A DNA stretch of 64,000 nt from Methylobacterium sp. 17Sr1-1 (GCF_003173775.1 NZ_CP029552.1:4219001-4283000); one strand, 5' to 3'; shown: positions 36,619-46,562, counted from the stretch's first letter. A program made the numbers and translations. The notes: a model not told the origin generated them from the sequence alone.

Positions 36619-36787
36619 GCGCGCGGCCGGCCCCTTCCCTTTCGGCGGATCTGCCTGTTCGGCGGATTTGATCGGCACGCCGCTCGTGCCTTATTGTGAG
36701 GGTGACGGTCGCGCGGCCGAGCGCCGCGCGACATCCAGGAGGTCGTGGGCCGAAAGAGACCGGCCGGGCAGATCGGGGGATCTGGAG

Positions 36788-37033
36788 ATGAAGACGAACG
36801 AGCGCGACAGCTACCAGGCCGAGTACGCCGCGACGGCGGGACAGCAGGCGGCCTTCTTCCGCGAGCAGGCGGAGCGCCACCGCCTGCAGGCCGAGCAGGC
36901 ACGGGTCTTCGCCGAGCTGAGTCCGGGCGAGGAAAGCCAGGAGCAGAACCGGCGGGCCGAGCGCCTCGAGACCCTGGGGCGCCACGACGACACGATGGCG
37001 GCGGCCTTCGAGGCCCGCGCCCGGCGCGGCTGA
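36788..37033 (+). CDS. Small helical hypothetical protein
   Basis: An 81-residue, highly charged, almost entirely helical protein with Gln/Glu/Ala repeats (QQAAFFREQAERHRLQAEQA). ATG follows a GGGGGATCTGGAG site. No family recognised; coiled-coil formation is likely. Confidence 0.55.
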   Translation: MKTNERDSYQAEYAATAGQQAAFFREQAERHRLQAEQARVFAELSPGEESQEQNRRAERLETLGRHDDTMAAAFEARARRG

Positions 37034-37211
37034 GGCGCCGGGCCGCGCGCTCGCCGAGAATCGCCCGCCCCTGGTCGCGGATTGGCCGAGACGGCGAAAC
37101 TTCGGTCAGCGCCTGCCGATTCTTCGCGCAACCCGCGGCGACGCCGGGGCCTTACCCTGTGTTGTCCCGATGGGATCGTCCCATCGGCAGCATCAGGGAG
37201 CCAGCACCGTC

Positions 37212-38018
37212 ATGAGGATCCGGACCGGGTACGCGATCACCTTCGATTCCCCGGCTCCGACGCCGATGCTGCTGATGCTCAGCGTGCATCCCTCACGGCT
37301 CGGCGATTGCCTCACCTCGCCGGCGATGCGCTTCGACCCGCCGATCCCGGCCCGCGACTATGCCGACCGCTACGGCAACACCTGCACCCGGATCGTCGCC
37401 CCACCGGGACGGCTGACCATCTCGGCCGACTTCCTGGTCCAGGACAGCGGCTGGCCCGACGATGTCGCGCCCGACGCGGTGCAGCACCCGGTGCAGGACC
37501 TGCCCGACGACGTGATGGTCTACCTGCTCGGCAGCCGCTACTGCGACACCGACAAATTGTCGAACACCGCCTGGCAGCTCTTCGGCCACACGCCCGAGGG
37601 CTGGGCCCGGGTGCAGGCCATCGTCGACTACGTCCACAACCACATCCGCTTCGACTACCAGCGCGCCGACGCGACCCGCTCGGCCCTCGACGGCTTCAAC
37701 CAGCGCGAGGGCGTGTGCCGCGACTTCGCGCACCTCGCCGTCACCTTCTGCCGCTGCATGAACATCCCGGCGCGCTACTGCACCGGCTATCTCGGCGATA
37801 TCGGCGTGCCGGCGGTGCCCGATCCGATGGATTTTTCCGCCTGGTTCGAGGTGTACCTGAGCGGGCGCTGGTACACGTTCGACGCGCGCCACAACAGGCC
37901 GCGGATCGGCCGCATCGTCATGGCGCGGGGCCGCGACGCCACCGACGTGGCGATCTCGACCAATTTCGGCCCCTCGCTGCTCGCCGGCTTCCAGGTCCAT
38001 ACCGACGAGGTACCCTGA
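37212..38018 (+). CDS. Transglutaminase-like cysteine protease family protein
   Basis: A 268-residue protein of the bacterial transglutaminase-like family. The nucleophilic Cys is in GVCRDFAHLAVTFCR and the Asp in WYTFDARHN. The residue before AWFEVYL, where the catalytic His normally stands (HAW), is Ser in FSAWFEVYL. Activity is therefore questionable, or another His substitutes. ATG at MRIRTGYAIT gives the usual N-terminal beta domain. Function in this family is not established. Confidence 0.85.
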   Translation: MRIRTGYAITFDSPAPTPMLLMLSVHPSRLGDCLTSPAMRFDPPIPARDYADRYGNTCTRIVAPPGRLTISADFLVQDSGWPDDVAPDAVQHPVQDLPDDVMVYLLGSRYCDTDKLSNTAWQLFGHTPEGWARVQAIVDYVHNHIRFDYQRADATRSALDGFNQREGVCRDFAHLAVTFCRCMNIPARYCTGYLGDIGVPAVPDPMDFSAWFEVYLSGRWYTFDARHNRPRIGRIVMARGRDATDVAISTNFGPSLLAGFQVHTDEVP

Positions 38019-38183
38019 TCCGCTGAGGCCATCGCTCGGATGCAACCGACCCGATCAACCGGTCGTGAACCGTTCCACCGGACTCGGTACTCCACCTTCG
38101 CCATTAGCGTCGCTTTAACCGGGAACCACTGAGCCGGGACAGCATTGTACAGCAAAGGTAACTGCTGAGGTAAGGCTCCGGCC

Positions 38184-38849
38184 ATGAAGATCTTCGCTAC
38201 CGCCCTGGCGGGCGCTCTGAGCGTGTGCGTTCTTGCCTCCGCGCCGGCCAAGGCCGCGCCCTACGATCCCTTCGACGGCAATCCCGGCGAGGATTACTAC
38301 GCCAGCCAGCCCTACGACGCGCCGGGCTACCGCACGCAGGGGTATTACGGCCAGGGCCAGTATGGTCAGGGACAATCCGCCGGCAGCACCGATCAGGCGC
38401 AGGTCGCCCCGATCCCGCGCGAGCTGGTTCCCTTCAACGGCGGCTACGCCCCGGGCACGCTCGTGGTCTCCACCGCCGAGCGCCGGCTCTACCTCGTGCT
38501 GGGCGACGGCATGGCTCTCCGCTACGGCGTTGGCGTCGGCCGCCCGGGCTTCACCTGGTCGGGCACGAAGACGATCACCGCCAAGCGCGAGTGGCCGTCC
38601 TGGACGCCCCCGAAGGAGATGCTGGCCCGTCGCCCCGACCTGCCGCGCTACATGGCCGGCGGCATCGACAACCCGCTCGGCGCTCGCGCGATGTATATCG
38701 GCGGCACTCTCTACCGCATCCACGGCTCGAACGAGCCCGACACGATCGGCCAGGCCGTGTCCTCCGGCTGCATCCGCATGACCAACGACGACGTCACCGA
38801 CCTGTATTCGCGGGTCAAGGTCGGCGCCAAGGTGGTGGTGCTGAACTAA
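38184..38849 (+). CDS. L,D-transpeptidase (YkuD domain), exported
   Basis: A 221-residue protein: signal peptide (ending near AKAAP), a Tyr/Gly/Gln-rich linker (residues 26-75), and a YkuD domain with the catalytic block HGSNEPDTIGQAVSSGCIRM. It forms 3-3 cross-links in peptidoglycan or attaches proteins to it, in the periplasm. ATG is preceded by an AGGTAAGGCTCC region. A strong terminator follows. Confidence 0.92.
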   Translation: MKIFATALAGALSVCVLASAPAKAAPYDPFDGNPGEDYYASQPYDAPGYRTQGYYGQGQYGQGQSAGSTDQAQVAPIPRELVPFNGGYAPGTLVVSTAERRLYLVLGDGMALRYGVGVGRPGFTWSGTKTITAKREWPSWTPPKEMLARRPDLPRYMAGGIDNPLGARAMYIGGTLYRIHGSNEPDTIGQAVSSGCIRMTNDDVTDLYSRVKVGAKVVVLN

Positions 38850-38879
38850 GCCCCCGACTCGTCGATCGTCGGTCCGGAC

Positions 38880-38908
38880 AGGGCCGCCCTCGGGGGCGGC
38901 CCTCTTCG
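38880..38908 (+). terminator. Rho-independent terminator of the L,D-transpeptidase gene
   Basis: AGGGCCGCCC and GGGCGGCCCT form a 10-bp stem with loop TCGG, followed by CTTCGTT. It lies between convergent genes and may also serve the minus strand. Confidence 0.75.
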
Positions 38909-38912
38909 TTCG

Positions 38913-39227
38913 TCAGGGCGACACGCGGCCCGGGGCCGGCGGCTGCGGCGCGCTGAAGCTCGCCAGCGGCACGTCGCAGAAGCAGCGGACGCCGAGCGGC
39001 CGCGGCCCGGGCAGCGGGCAGGAATAGGGCTGCCGCCCGGTGAAGCCGCGCTGCACCGCATCGCAATTGTAGCCGACCGCGCGCCGCGGGGCCGGACGCT
39101 CGTAGCGGTCGTAGCCGTAGCCGGGGGGCGTGTCCTCCCGGTAGTACTGCGCCTGGGCCGAGCCGGTCAGGACCGCGACCAAAAGCACGGCCGACGACAG
39201 GCCGGCGCGAACGAACCCTCGCATCAT
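38913..39227 (-). CDS. Small exported Cys/Pro-rich hypothetical protein
   Basis: A 104-residue protein with a signal peptide (AGLSSAVLLVAVLTGSAQAQ) and a Tyr/Pro/Arg-rich mature part with four cysteines (YNCDAV, YSCPL, RCFCDVPL), which suggests disulfides in the periplasm. ATG-ATG start follows AGAGAGGAACGC. No family recognised. Confidence 0.6.
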   Translation of the reverse strand: MMRGFVRAGLSSAVLLVAVLTGSAQAQYYREDTPPGYGYDRYERPAPRRAVGYNCDAVQRGFTGRQPYSCPLPGPRPLGVRCFCDVPLASFSAPQPPAPGRVSP

Positions 39228-39376
39228 TGCGTTCCTCTCTGGCGGGGCGTTACCCTGCGTGACGCCGCGAGCCGGGCGCCCCGGCGCCGCCTCGGTAGCC
39301 GAACCGCCCCGGCGCGGCAAATCGTGGCCGGTGCGGCCTTCGGGTCGCGCCGCGAGATCGAGCCAGGAGATCCGCC

Positions 39377-39616
39377 GTGACCACCTCGGCCCAGTGGCAG
39401 CGCACCCTCGACGCGGTCCTCGAACTCGCGGAGGACATCGCCCGCATCTCGCCCGACTGCGCAGACCGGGCGATGCAGATCGTCCGGCTGATCCGCGCCT
39501 GCGACCCGCCGGTCCACCGGTCCGGCGCCGAGGATCTCGACGCCGATGACGGGCTCGACGAGATCGAGGTCGGCATCGGTCCGCTGCACCGCAGCAAGAC
39601 GCCGGATGCGGTGTGA
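39377..39616 (+). CDS. Small hypothetical protein
   Basis: A 79-residue acidic protein, helical in the first half (WQRTLDAVLELAEDIARISPD). GTG start with AGGAGATCC upstream. No family or partner recognised. Confidence 0.55.
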   Translation: MTTSAQWQRTLDAVLELAEDIARISPDCADRAMQIVRLIRACDPPVHRSGAEDLDADDGLDEIEVGIGPLHRSKTPDAV

Positions 39617-39665
39617 GCGTCCGGCACGCGGCTCTGCCGGATCGCGTGCCTCGCGCGTGACGACG

Positions 39666-39697
39666 AAAAAAGGCCGCGCCCCTCCCGGAGCGCGGCC
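39666..39697 (-). terminator. Rho-independent terminator of the phasin gene
   Basis: GGCCGCGC and GCGCGGCC form an 8-bp stem around a 10-base loop, followed on the minus strand by six T. It lies 36 bases past the phasin stop. Confidence 0.85.
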
Positions 39698-39732
39698 GTG
39701 ACCGTTCTGACGTCGGCCCGGAAGCGTGCGTC

Positions 39733-40254
39733 TTAGGACGCGGCGTCCTTGGCGGCGTTGGTGGCCTGGTCGGTGGCGCTGCGGGCGGCGTCGGTGCCCT
39801 TCTGCATCGCCTGGCGGGCCTGCTCGGCACCCTGCTGCATGGCGTTGCGGGCCTGCTCGGCGCCCTGTTGCATCGCCTGCTTGGCGTTCTCGGCGCTCTG
39901 CTGCATCGCGCTCTGGGCGAGGCCGCCGAACTCGCGGGCCTGCGTCTGCATGGCGGCGAACTGGCTGCGCACGAACTCGGCCTGGTGCTGCATCGCCTCC
40001 TGCACGTCCTTCGAGCGGACGAGCTTCTGGGCGAGGTCGAACGCGGCGTTCACGTTCTGCTCGGCGAAGGAGAAGCCGCGGCTCGAGGTCTCCTGGGCGT
40101 TGGTGCGGGCCATCTCGGCCGAGCCCTGGAGGGTGTCGGCGGTCTTGCGCGCCGCGCCGAGGAACGAGTCGAACGCCTTGCGGGCCTGCTCGACGCTCTT
40201 CTCCGCGAAGTCCCGCATCTCGGTCGGGATCTCGTAGTTCGGGGTCTGGGTCAT
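39733..40254 (-). CDS. Phasin family protein
   Basis: A 173-residue amphipathic helical protein of the Phasin_2 type, with EMRDFAEKSVEQARKAFDSF near the start and Gln/Ala-rich repeats (QQGAEQARNAMQQGAEQARQAM in parts) at the end. Phasins coat polyhydroxybutyrate granules. ATG at MTQTPNY follows GAGGAGACGAAC. The four near-identical C-terminal repeats of about 12 residues may extend the helix. Confidence 0.88.
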   Translation of the reverse strand: MTQTPNYEIPTEMRDFAEKSVEQARKAFDSFLGAARKTADTLQGSAEMARTNAQETSSRGFSFAEQNVNAAFDLAQKLVRSKDVQEAMQHQAEFVRSQFAAMQTQAREFGGLAQSAMQQSAENAKQAMQQGAEQARNAMQQGAEQARQAMQKGTDAARSATDQATNAAKDAAS

Positions 40255-40330
40255 GTTCGTCTCCTCGTTGTTTGGCGCGGCCCCTGGCGCGGCACGCTGC
40301 GGGCACGGCACTTTCGGGGGCCCGGCACGT

Positions 40331-40345
40331 TTGTGCACTGCACAA
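40331..40345. promoter_or_regulatory. Perfect palindrome upstream of the phasin gene, candidate PhaR operator
   Basis: TTGTGCA-C-TGCACAA, a perfect 15-base palindrome about 77 bases upstream of the phasin ATG. Phasin genes in many proteobacteria are repressed by PhaR, which binds TGC-rich palindromes. The match is by resemblance only. Confidence 0.45.
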
Positions 40346-40543
40346 TAGCACGCTTCGGGCGAAATGCCACCTTTTCGAGCGTCATTAAGGTTGACGGCAC
40401 GATAACGCAGCGACTGCGCATTTCGTGCCGGTGCGGGAAGGGGTCAGTTGGTTTAAAGCAGGACGGGCGGGTCCGGTTTTCGCGACGATCGGTCGGGGGA
40501 TCGGCCGTCGTGCCGGGTACGGTGCGTGGCGTGGGGAGTGGCA

Positions 40544-43510
40544 GTGGGTCGGGACGTGCTCTTCGAGACGACGATCGAGGCCCTGCGGGCCGTTCCGGCC
40601 TTCGGGCAGCGGATCGCCGGTGACGATCGCGCGGTCCTGCTCCTCGACCGCACGGCCACGCAGCTGCTCCACGCCTCCCCGGCCGCCGCCGCCTTGCGCG
40701 AGACGATCGCCGATCCGGACGGGCGGATCGACCCGTCCCTGAGCCTTGCCGGACAGCTGCGCGGCTCCCTGGCCCTGCCCGTCGGGACGGCGCCGCCGCG
40801 GCTCGAGCGCCTGCGCCTCGCCGGGCGCCTCGCCCCGCCCCTGCTCTGCGCCTGCCTGCCCGCTGCGCTGCCGGACGGCGCGCCCGGCCTCGCCGTCGCG
40901 ATCCTCGATCCCCTGCCCGCGCGCCGCCCCCGCCGGGCACCGGCCGCGACGGTTCCGGCCGCCGCGGATCCGGCGCCCGAACCCGCTCCCGAGCCCGCGC
41001 CGGCGGAGCCCGCCCCCCGTCCCGCACCCGGTCCCGGCCTGCGCTTCCTGTGGCGCAGCGACGCCCGCGGCTGCCTCGTCGAGGTGACGGGGCGGCTGCC
41101 CGAGACCGTCGGCGCGTCGCCGCTCGGCCGGAGCTGGGACGAGCTCGTCGCCGGCCCGGTCGAGGCCGAGCCGGCCCTGGTCGAGGCCCTGGCGGAGCGG
41201 AGGACCTTCCGGGCCGTGCCCGTGCGCTGGCGCATCGCCGGAACCCGGGACGCCGTCATGGTCGACCTCTCGGGGGCGCCCCGCCTCGGTGCCGGCCGCG
41301 CCTTCGCGGGTTTCAGCGGCTTCGGCGTCGTCCATCCGGAGCGCGTCGTCCCGGCGGCCGACCGGCCGGAAGCGACCGAGCCGAAGCCGCCCCGCCCGTC
41401 CCTGCGCGAGCGCGCCGCGGCAGTGATCGCCGTCGGGCGCCTGCCCACCGGAGAGCCCGTCCAGGAGGCCCTACCCAGGGAGGCACCGTCCCGGCCCGAC
41501 CCGGCCCCGCACGGCCCACGGCCGGAGCCGGACGCGCCCGACCTCGTCGCCCTCGCCGGGGCGACCATGGGGGAGCTGGCCGGCCTGATGACGGCGCCCT
41601 TCGCGCATCTCGGGATGGGCTGGGGCTTCGGCACCCGGCCCCCTGGCCCAGGCCCCGACACCCGCCTTCCGCCGGTGGGTGAGCCGGCGCCGCGGGACCA
41701 GGCTGACGGCGATCCGTCGCACGATCCGGCTTCCGCGGCGGAGTCGCCGGCCGCGGATCCGCTTCAAGCCACCGAGCCCTTGGCCACCGAGCCCTTGGCC
41801 ACCAAGCCCCAAGGCGCCGAGCCCCCAGCGGAGGAGCGTCCGGGCGCCGCCTCCCTCTCCCTCAATGAGCACGCGGCGTTCCGGGAGATCGCCCGGGCGC
41901 TCGGCGCGCGCTTCGCCGGGGACCCGGAGGGCGCCGCGTCGGCCCCCGTCCCGGCGCCGCATGCTGCGCCGGCGCGGAGTGCAGTGACGCCGTTCCGAGG
42001 CGCGCAGGCGCTCGCCCGGCTGCCCGAGCGCGGCGCCGAGGTGGCGCTCGCCCGCCTCGTCGAGCGGCTGCCGGTCGGGCTCCTGGTTCATCGCGGCGAC
42101 GAGGTGCTGCTCGCCAACCGCCAACTCCTGACCCTGGCGGATTACGACAGCCCCGAGGCCCTGGCGGCGGCCGGCGGCCCGGGGGCGATCTTCCGCGGCC
42201 GCGACCCCTCGGCCTCCCCCGGCCCCGGCGAGGGCGCGCCGGTCGCGCTCGCCACCCGGACCGGCGGCAGCGTGCCGGTCGGCGTCAGCGTCGGGGTGAT
42301 AGAGTGGGACGGCGCGCCGGCGAGCCTGCTCACCATCCGGCGCCTGCCCGATACCGATCCGGTCCAGTCGCTGGCGGCGGCCGAGGTCCATCTCGCCCAT
42401 CGCGACGCGAACCTGCGGGAAACCACCGCGATCCTCGACGCTGTCACCGATGGGGTGGTGGTGCTCGACGAGGAGGGCCGCATCGTCCGGATGAATCGCG
42501 GTGCGCGCGACCTCCTCGGCGCCGATCCGCGCGAGGTCGCGGGCGAACCGCTGATCGGCCTCTTCTCCCCCGAGAGCCGGCCGGCGGCCCAGGCCGCCCT
42601 GCTGCGGGCGAGCGCGGGCGCGACCGCGACGACCGGCGACGAGGTGATGGCGCGGGGGCCCGACGGCCCCTTGCCCCTCATCCTGACCCTGGCGCCGGTG
42701 GCGAGCGGGCCGCCGCGCCGCGTCGCCGCGGTCCTGCGCGACGTCTCGGTCTCCCGCCGCGCCGAGGCCGAGCTGGTGCGCGCCCGGCGCGAGGCCGAGC
42801 GGGCCAGCGCCCAGAAATCCGACTTCCTGGCCACGATCAGCCACGAGGTCCGCACCCCGCTGAACGCCATCATCGGCTTCGCCGAGGTGATGCTAGAGGA
42901 GCAGTTCGGCCCCGTCGGCAGCGACCGCTATCGCGACTACCTGCGCGACATCCGGGCTTCCGGCGAGCACGTGGTCAGCCTGGTCAACGACCTGCTCGAC
43001 CTCGCCAAGATCGAGGCCGGCCACCTCGACCTCGCCTTCGCGGGTCTGTCCCTCAACGACCTCGTGGCGGCCTCGGTCGCCCTGATGCAGCCCCAGGCCG
43101 CCCGGCAGCGGGTGGTAATGCGCACGAGCTTCGCCCCCGGCCTGCCGGCGGTGCTGGCCGACCAGCGCTCCCTGCGCCAGGCCGCCCTCAACGTGATCTC
43201 GAACGCGATCAAGTTCACCGATGCGGGCGGGCAGGTCATCGTCTCGACGGCGGCGACCGACCGGGGCGGCGTGGCGCTGCGGGTGCGCGACACCGGCATC
43301 GGCATGAGCCCGGAGGAGATCGAGACGGCGCTACAGCCGTTCCGGCAGATCGCGACCGCGCAGCGCCGCGGCGGCGGCACGGGTCTGGGCCTGCCGCTGA
43401 CCAAGGCCCTCGTCGAGGCCAACCGCGCCGCGCTCCGGATCACCAGCCGCCCGGGCGAGGGCACGCTGGTCGAGGTGCTGTTTCCGGCCGGTCGCGTGCT
43501 CGAATCCTGA
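40544..43510 (+). CDS. PdhS/PleC-type PAS sensor histidine kinase, soluble
   Basis: About 988 residues with no membrane segment. The first 490 residues are Pro/Ala-rich with weak PAS-like parts; two PAS regions follow (near VERLPVGLLVHRGDEVLLAN and ILDAVTDGVVVLDEEGRIVR). The kinase core has the H box ISHEVRTPLNAIIGF (His about 767), RYRDYLRDIRASGEHVVSLV (the PleC/DivJ/PdhS subfamily signature), NVISNAIKF, DTGIGM and GTGLGLPL. These kinases act on DivK to set cell polarity and division. The GTG chosen is preceded by GGGGAG; another GTG lies six codons earlier. Confidence 0.85.
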   Translation: MGRDVLFETTIEALRAVPAFGQRIAGDDRAVLLLDRTATQLLHASPAAAALRETIADPDGRIDPSLSLAGQLRGSLALPVGTAPPRLERLRLAGRLAPPLLCACLPAALPDGAPGLAVAILDPLPARRPRRAPAATVPAAADPAPEPAPEPAPAEPAPRPAPGPGLRFLWRSDARGCLVEVTGRLPETVGASPLGRSWDELVAGPVEAEPALVEALAERRTFRAVPVRWRIAGTRDAVMVDLSGAPRLGAGRAFAGFSGFGVVHPERVVPAADRPEATEPKPPRPSLRERAAAVIAVGRLPTGEPVQEALPREAPSRPDPAPHGPRPEPDAPDLVALAGATMGELAGLMTAPFAHLGMGWGFGTRPPGPGPDTRLPPVGEPAPRDQADGDPSHDPASAAESPAADPLQATEPLATEPLATKPQGAEPPAEERPGAASLSLNEHAAFREIARALGARFAGDPEGAASAPVPAPHAAPARSAVTPFRGAQALARLPERGAEVALARLVERLPVGLLVHRGDEVLLANRQLLTLADYDSPEALAAAGGPGAIFRGRDPSASPGPGEGAPVALATRTGGSVPVGVSVGVIEWDGAPASLLTIRRLPDTDPVQSLAAAEVHLAHRDANLRETTAILDAVTDGVVVLDEEGRIVRMNRGARDLLGADPREVAGEPLIGLFSPESRPAAQAALLRASAGATATTGDEVMARGPDGPLPLILTLAPVASGPPRRVAAVLRDVSVSRRAEAELVRARREAERASAQKSDFLATISHEVRTPLNAIIGFAEVMLEEQFGPVGSDRYRDYLRDIRASGEHVVSLVNDLLDLAKIEAGHLDLAFAGLSLNDLVAASVALMQPQAARQRVVMRTSFAPGLPAVLADQRSLRQAALNVISNAIKFTDAGGQVIVSTAATDRGGVALRVRDTGIGMSPEEIETALQPFRQIATAQRRGGGTGLGLPLTKALVEANRAALRITSRPGEGTLVEVLFPAGRVLES

Positions 43511-43573
43511 GCTATCGCCCGGGCGGTCCCGGGCGTAGGCTCGTGCCCATTCACGCCCCGTCAGGACACGGCC

Positions 43574-44923
43574 ATGTCGCCCCGCCCCGCCGCCATCGCC
43601 GCCCTCCTCGTCCTCGCCCTCTCGGCTTCCCCGGCCGGCCCCGCTGCCGCGGCCGACGCCCTGCCGCTGACCGTGCTCACCGAGCGCACCGGCCCGACGG
43701 CCGCCGCCGGGACCTCCCTGGCGAACGGGCTCGCCGACTACCTCGCCATGCTCGGGCGGCGCGACGGCGGCGTCGGAGGCACCCCCCTCGCGGTCGAGGA
43801 ATGCGAGACCGGGGGCGAGGCGGCGCGGGCGCTCGCCTGCTACGAGGCGGCGGTCGCCCGCGGCAGCATCGCGCTCGTGCCCGGCAGTGCCGACGCGGCC
43901 CTGGCGCTGCTGCCGCGCCTCGCTGCCGACCGGATGCCGCTCGTCGCCGCCGGCTACGGTCCGGCCGCGATGGCGCGGGGCGACGTGCTGCCCTGGGCCT
44001 TCGCGCCGCCGGCCACGGTCTGGGATTCGCTGAGCGCGGCGCTCGCGCATGTCGCGCAGGGCGGCAGCGAGGACAGCCCGCAAGGCCGCAGCGTGGCCTA
44101 TATCCACCGCGACAGCCCGGCGGGCCGCGAGCCGGAGCCGGTGCTGCGGGCGCTGGCCGCCGAGGCCGGCCTCGCCTTCCGCGCCTACGCCCTGCCGGAC
44201 GGCGCCGACGAGGGCGCGGGCCCCTGGCGCGCGGTCCGGGCCGCGGATCCCGACTTCGTGATCCTCGATGCCACCGCCGGCCTCGCCGGCACCCCTCTGC
44301 GCGACGCGGCCGCCGCCGGTCTGCCGCTCAACCGCGTCGTCACGGTGGGCTGGACCGGCGAGGACGACCTGCTGCGGCCGGCCGCCGGCGCCCGCGACCT
44401 CACCGCCAAGGGCCTGCGCACCGTGACCTGGCACGCGCCGGGCGACAGCTTCCCGGCCTTCGACCAGATCGACCTCCTGGTGATCGATGCCGGGCTGTCG
44501 CGCACGCCCAAGGAGGAGAATGCCGGCCCGCTCTACAACCGCGGCGTCTATGCCGGGGTGATCCTGGCCGAGGGCATCCGCAACGCGAAAGCCCTTGCCG
44601 GAACGCGGGTGATCGACGGGTCCGCGATGCGCCGCGGGCTGGAGGCCATCAACCTCGATCCGGTGCGCTGGAAGGAGCTCGGCCTCGTCGGCTTCGCCCG
44701 CCGCCTGCGCCTGTCCTGCGCCGACCATAGCGGGCGCCGCCCGCTCACCGTGCAGGAATGGACCGGCGCCCGTTGGGTGCAGGTCGGCGACGAGATCCCG
44801 CCCCCGCGCGAGCGGATCGCGCCTCATCTCGACGCGGCGGTGGCGGCCCTGGCCGAGCGCGTCGCCACCGAGACCGGCACCGCCGGCGCGAAGCCCCGGG
44901 AAGCCTGCTCGCCGGGACCCTGA
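43574..44923 (+). CDS. Periplasmic amino-acid/amide-type ABC binding protein
   Basis: A 449-residue protein with a signal peptide (ALLVLALSASPAGPAAAAD) and a type I periplasmic binding fold of the LivJ/AmiC kind (LTVLTERTGPTAAAGTSLANGLADY in parts; NRVVTVGWTGEDDLL). The C-terminal part (NRGVYAGVILAEGIRNA) fits the second lobe. No permease or ATPase gene is adjacent, so it either shares a transporter elsewhere or acts as a sensor. Confidence 0.8.
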   Translation: MSPRPAAIAALLVLALSASPAGPAAAADALPLTVLTERTGPTAAAGTSLANGLADYLAMLGRRDGGVGGTPLAVEECETGGEAARALACYEAAVARGSIALVPGSADAALALLPRLAADRMPLVAAGYGPAAMARGDVLPWAFAPPATVWDSLSAALAHVAQGGSEDSPQGRSVAYIHRDSPAGREPEPVLRALAAEAGLAFRAYALPDGADEGAGPWRAVRAADPDFVILDATAGLAGTPLRDAAAAGLPLNRVVTVGWTGEDDLLRPAAGARDLTAKGLRTVTWHAPGDSFPAFDQIDLLVIDAGLSRTPKEENAGPLYNRGVYAGVILAEGIRNAKALAGTRVIDGSAMRRGLEAINLDPVRWKELGLVGFARRLRLSCADHSGRRPLTVQEWTGARWVQVGDEIPPPRERIAPHLDAAVAALAERVATETGTAGAKPREACSPGP

Positions 44924-45212
44924 GCAAGTCTTCGCAAGATTGTTGCGCTGCAGCTATCCATCCGTCCTGTTCCGGTTGGTTTCCATGCGCCATTCCGGAC
45001 GTCTCCCCGGGCGCGAAATTCTACATTTCGGACCTTGCGTCAGGCGACTATCCTTGGGACACGGGGGGCGACTGGGAAGAAAATGACGGTATGGTGCGGT
45101 GCGGGGCTGTACCCCGGCCGTGCATTCTCCTAGTCCGGGCGCGGCGCGCGGCCTCAGGCGGCCCGCTCGCGCCCCGCCATCGCTCACCCCCCGGGAGGAG
45201 ACAGACCCCGCG

Positions 45213-46562
45213 ATGACCAGCACCGCCCAGAGCCGGCCCGCGGCCGCCGACGGCCTCGCCTCGCAAGACCCGACCATCGCGGCCTACGACAACAAGGCCC
45301 GCATCAAGGCCATCATCGGCTCCTCGTCGGGCAACCTCGTCGAGTGGTACGACTTCTACGCCTACGCCTTCACGGCGATCTACTTCAAGGACGTGTTCTT
45401 CCCGGGCTCCGACCCGACGGTGCAACTCATCAACACCGCGGCGGTGTTCGCGATCGGCTTCCTGATGCGGCCGATCGGCGGCTGGCTGTTCGGCCGCGTC
45501 GCCGACCGCTACGGCCGCAAGACCTCGATGCTGATCTCCGTGATGATGATGTGCGCCGGCTCGCTCGTCATCGCGATCCTGCCGACCTACGGCCAGATCG
45601 GCATCTTCGCCCCGATCCTGCTGCTGCTCGCCCGCATGGCGCAGGGGCTGTCGGTCGGCGGCGAGTACGGCACCTCGGCGACCTACATGAGCGAGGTGGC
45701 GCTGAAGGGGAAGCGCGGCTTCTACGGCTCGTTCCAGTACGTCACGCTGATCGGCGGCCAGCTCCTCGCCTCGCTCGTCGTGGTGCTGGTGACGCTGACC
45801 CTCGACGACAAGGCGATGACCGCCTGGGGCTGGCGCATCCCGTTCTTCATCGGGGCCGCCGCCGCCGTGGTCGCGCTCTACCTGCGGCGCTCGCTGCACG
45901 AGACCTCGACCGCCGCGACCCGCACCTCGCGCGAGGCCGGCAGCATGGCGTCGATCTGGCGCAACCACCGCCGCGCCTTCATCACCGTGCTCGGCTACAC
46001 CGCCGGCGGCTCGCTGATCTTCTACACCTTCACCACGTACATGCAGAAGTACCTGGTGAACACCACCCATATGGACAAGAAGACCGCCAACCTGGTGATG
46101 ACGGCGGTGCTGTTCACCTACATGGTGGCACAGCCGTTCTTCGGCATCTTCGCCGACAAGTTCGGCCGCAAGACCGCGATGCTGCTGTTCGGCGGGCTCA
46201 CCACGCTGCTGACGGTGCCGCTGCTGCACGCGATCGCCGACGCCAAGAGCCCGATCGTCGCCTACCTGCTGATCACCGCGGCGCTGCTATGCGTCTCGTT
46301 CTACACCTCGATCAGCGGGCTCGTGAAAGCCGAGATGTTCCCGGCCGAGGTGCGGGCGCTCGGCGTCGGCCTGTCCTACGCCATCGCCAACGCGATCTTC
46401 GGCGGCTCGGCCGAGTTCGTGGCCCTCACCTTCAAGGAGGCCGGCTACGAGACCACCTTCTACTGGTACGTGACGGCGATGTGCGCCGTGGCGTTCCTGG
46501 TCTCGCTCCAGATGCCCGACAGCCGCCGCTCCGGCTACCTTCAGGGCGACGGGACGGCGTAA
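45213..46562 (+). CDS. MFS transporter, metabolite:H+ symporter (KgtP-like)
   Basis: A 449-residue protein with 12 expected membrane helices. The N-terminus [19 protein letters not shown] and the two motif-A loops ([13 protein letters not shown] and [12 protein letters not shown]) mark the metabolite:H+ symporter family, which imports organic acids such as 2-oxoglutarate, proline or citrate; KgtP is the closest label. ATG follows CCGGGAGGAGAC at somewhat long spacing. A REP-like palindrome and a terminator follow. Confidence 0.9.
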   Translation: MTSTAQSRPAAADGLASQDPTIAAYDNKARIKAIIGSSSGNLVEWYDFYAYAFTAIYFKDVFFPGSDPTVQLINTAAVFAIGFLMRPIGGWLFGRVADRYGRKTSMLISVMMMCAGSLVIAILPTYGQIGIFAPILLLLARMAQGLSVGGEYGTSATYMSEVALKGKRGFYGSFQYVTLIGGQLLASLVVVLVTLTLDDKAMTAWGWRIPFFIGAAAAVVALYLRRSLHETSTAATRTSREAGSMASIWRNHRRAFITVLGYTAGGSLIFYTFTTYMQKYLVNTTHMDKKTANLVMTAVLFTYMVAQPFFGIFADKFGRKTAMLLFGGLTTLLTVPLLHAIADAKSPIVAYLLITAALLCVSFYTSISGLVKAEMFPAEVRALGVGLSYAIANAIFGGSAEFVALTFKEAGYETTFYWYVTAMCAVAFLVSLQMPDSRRSGYLQGDGTA

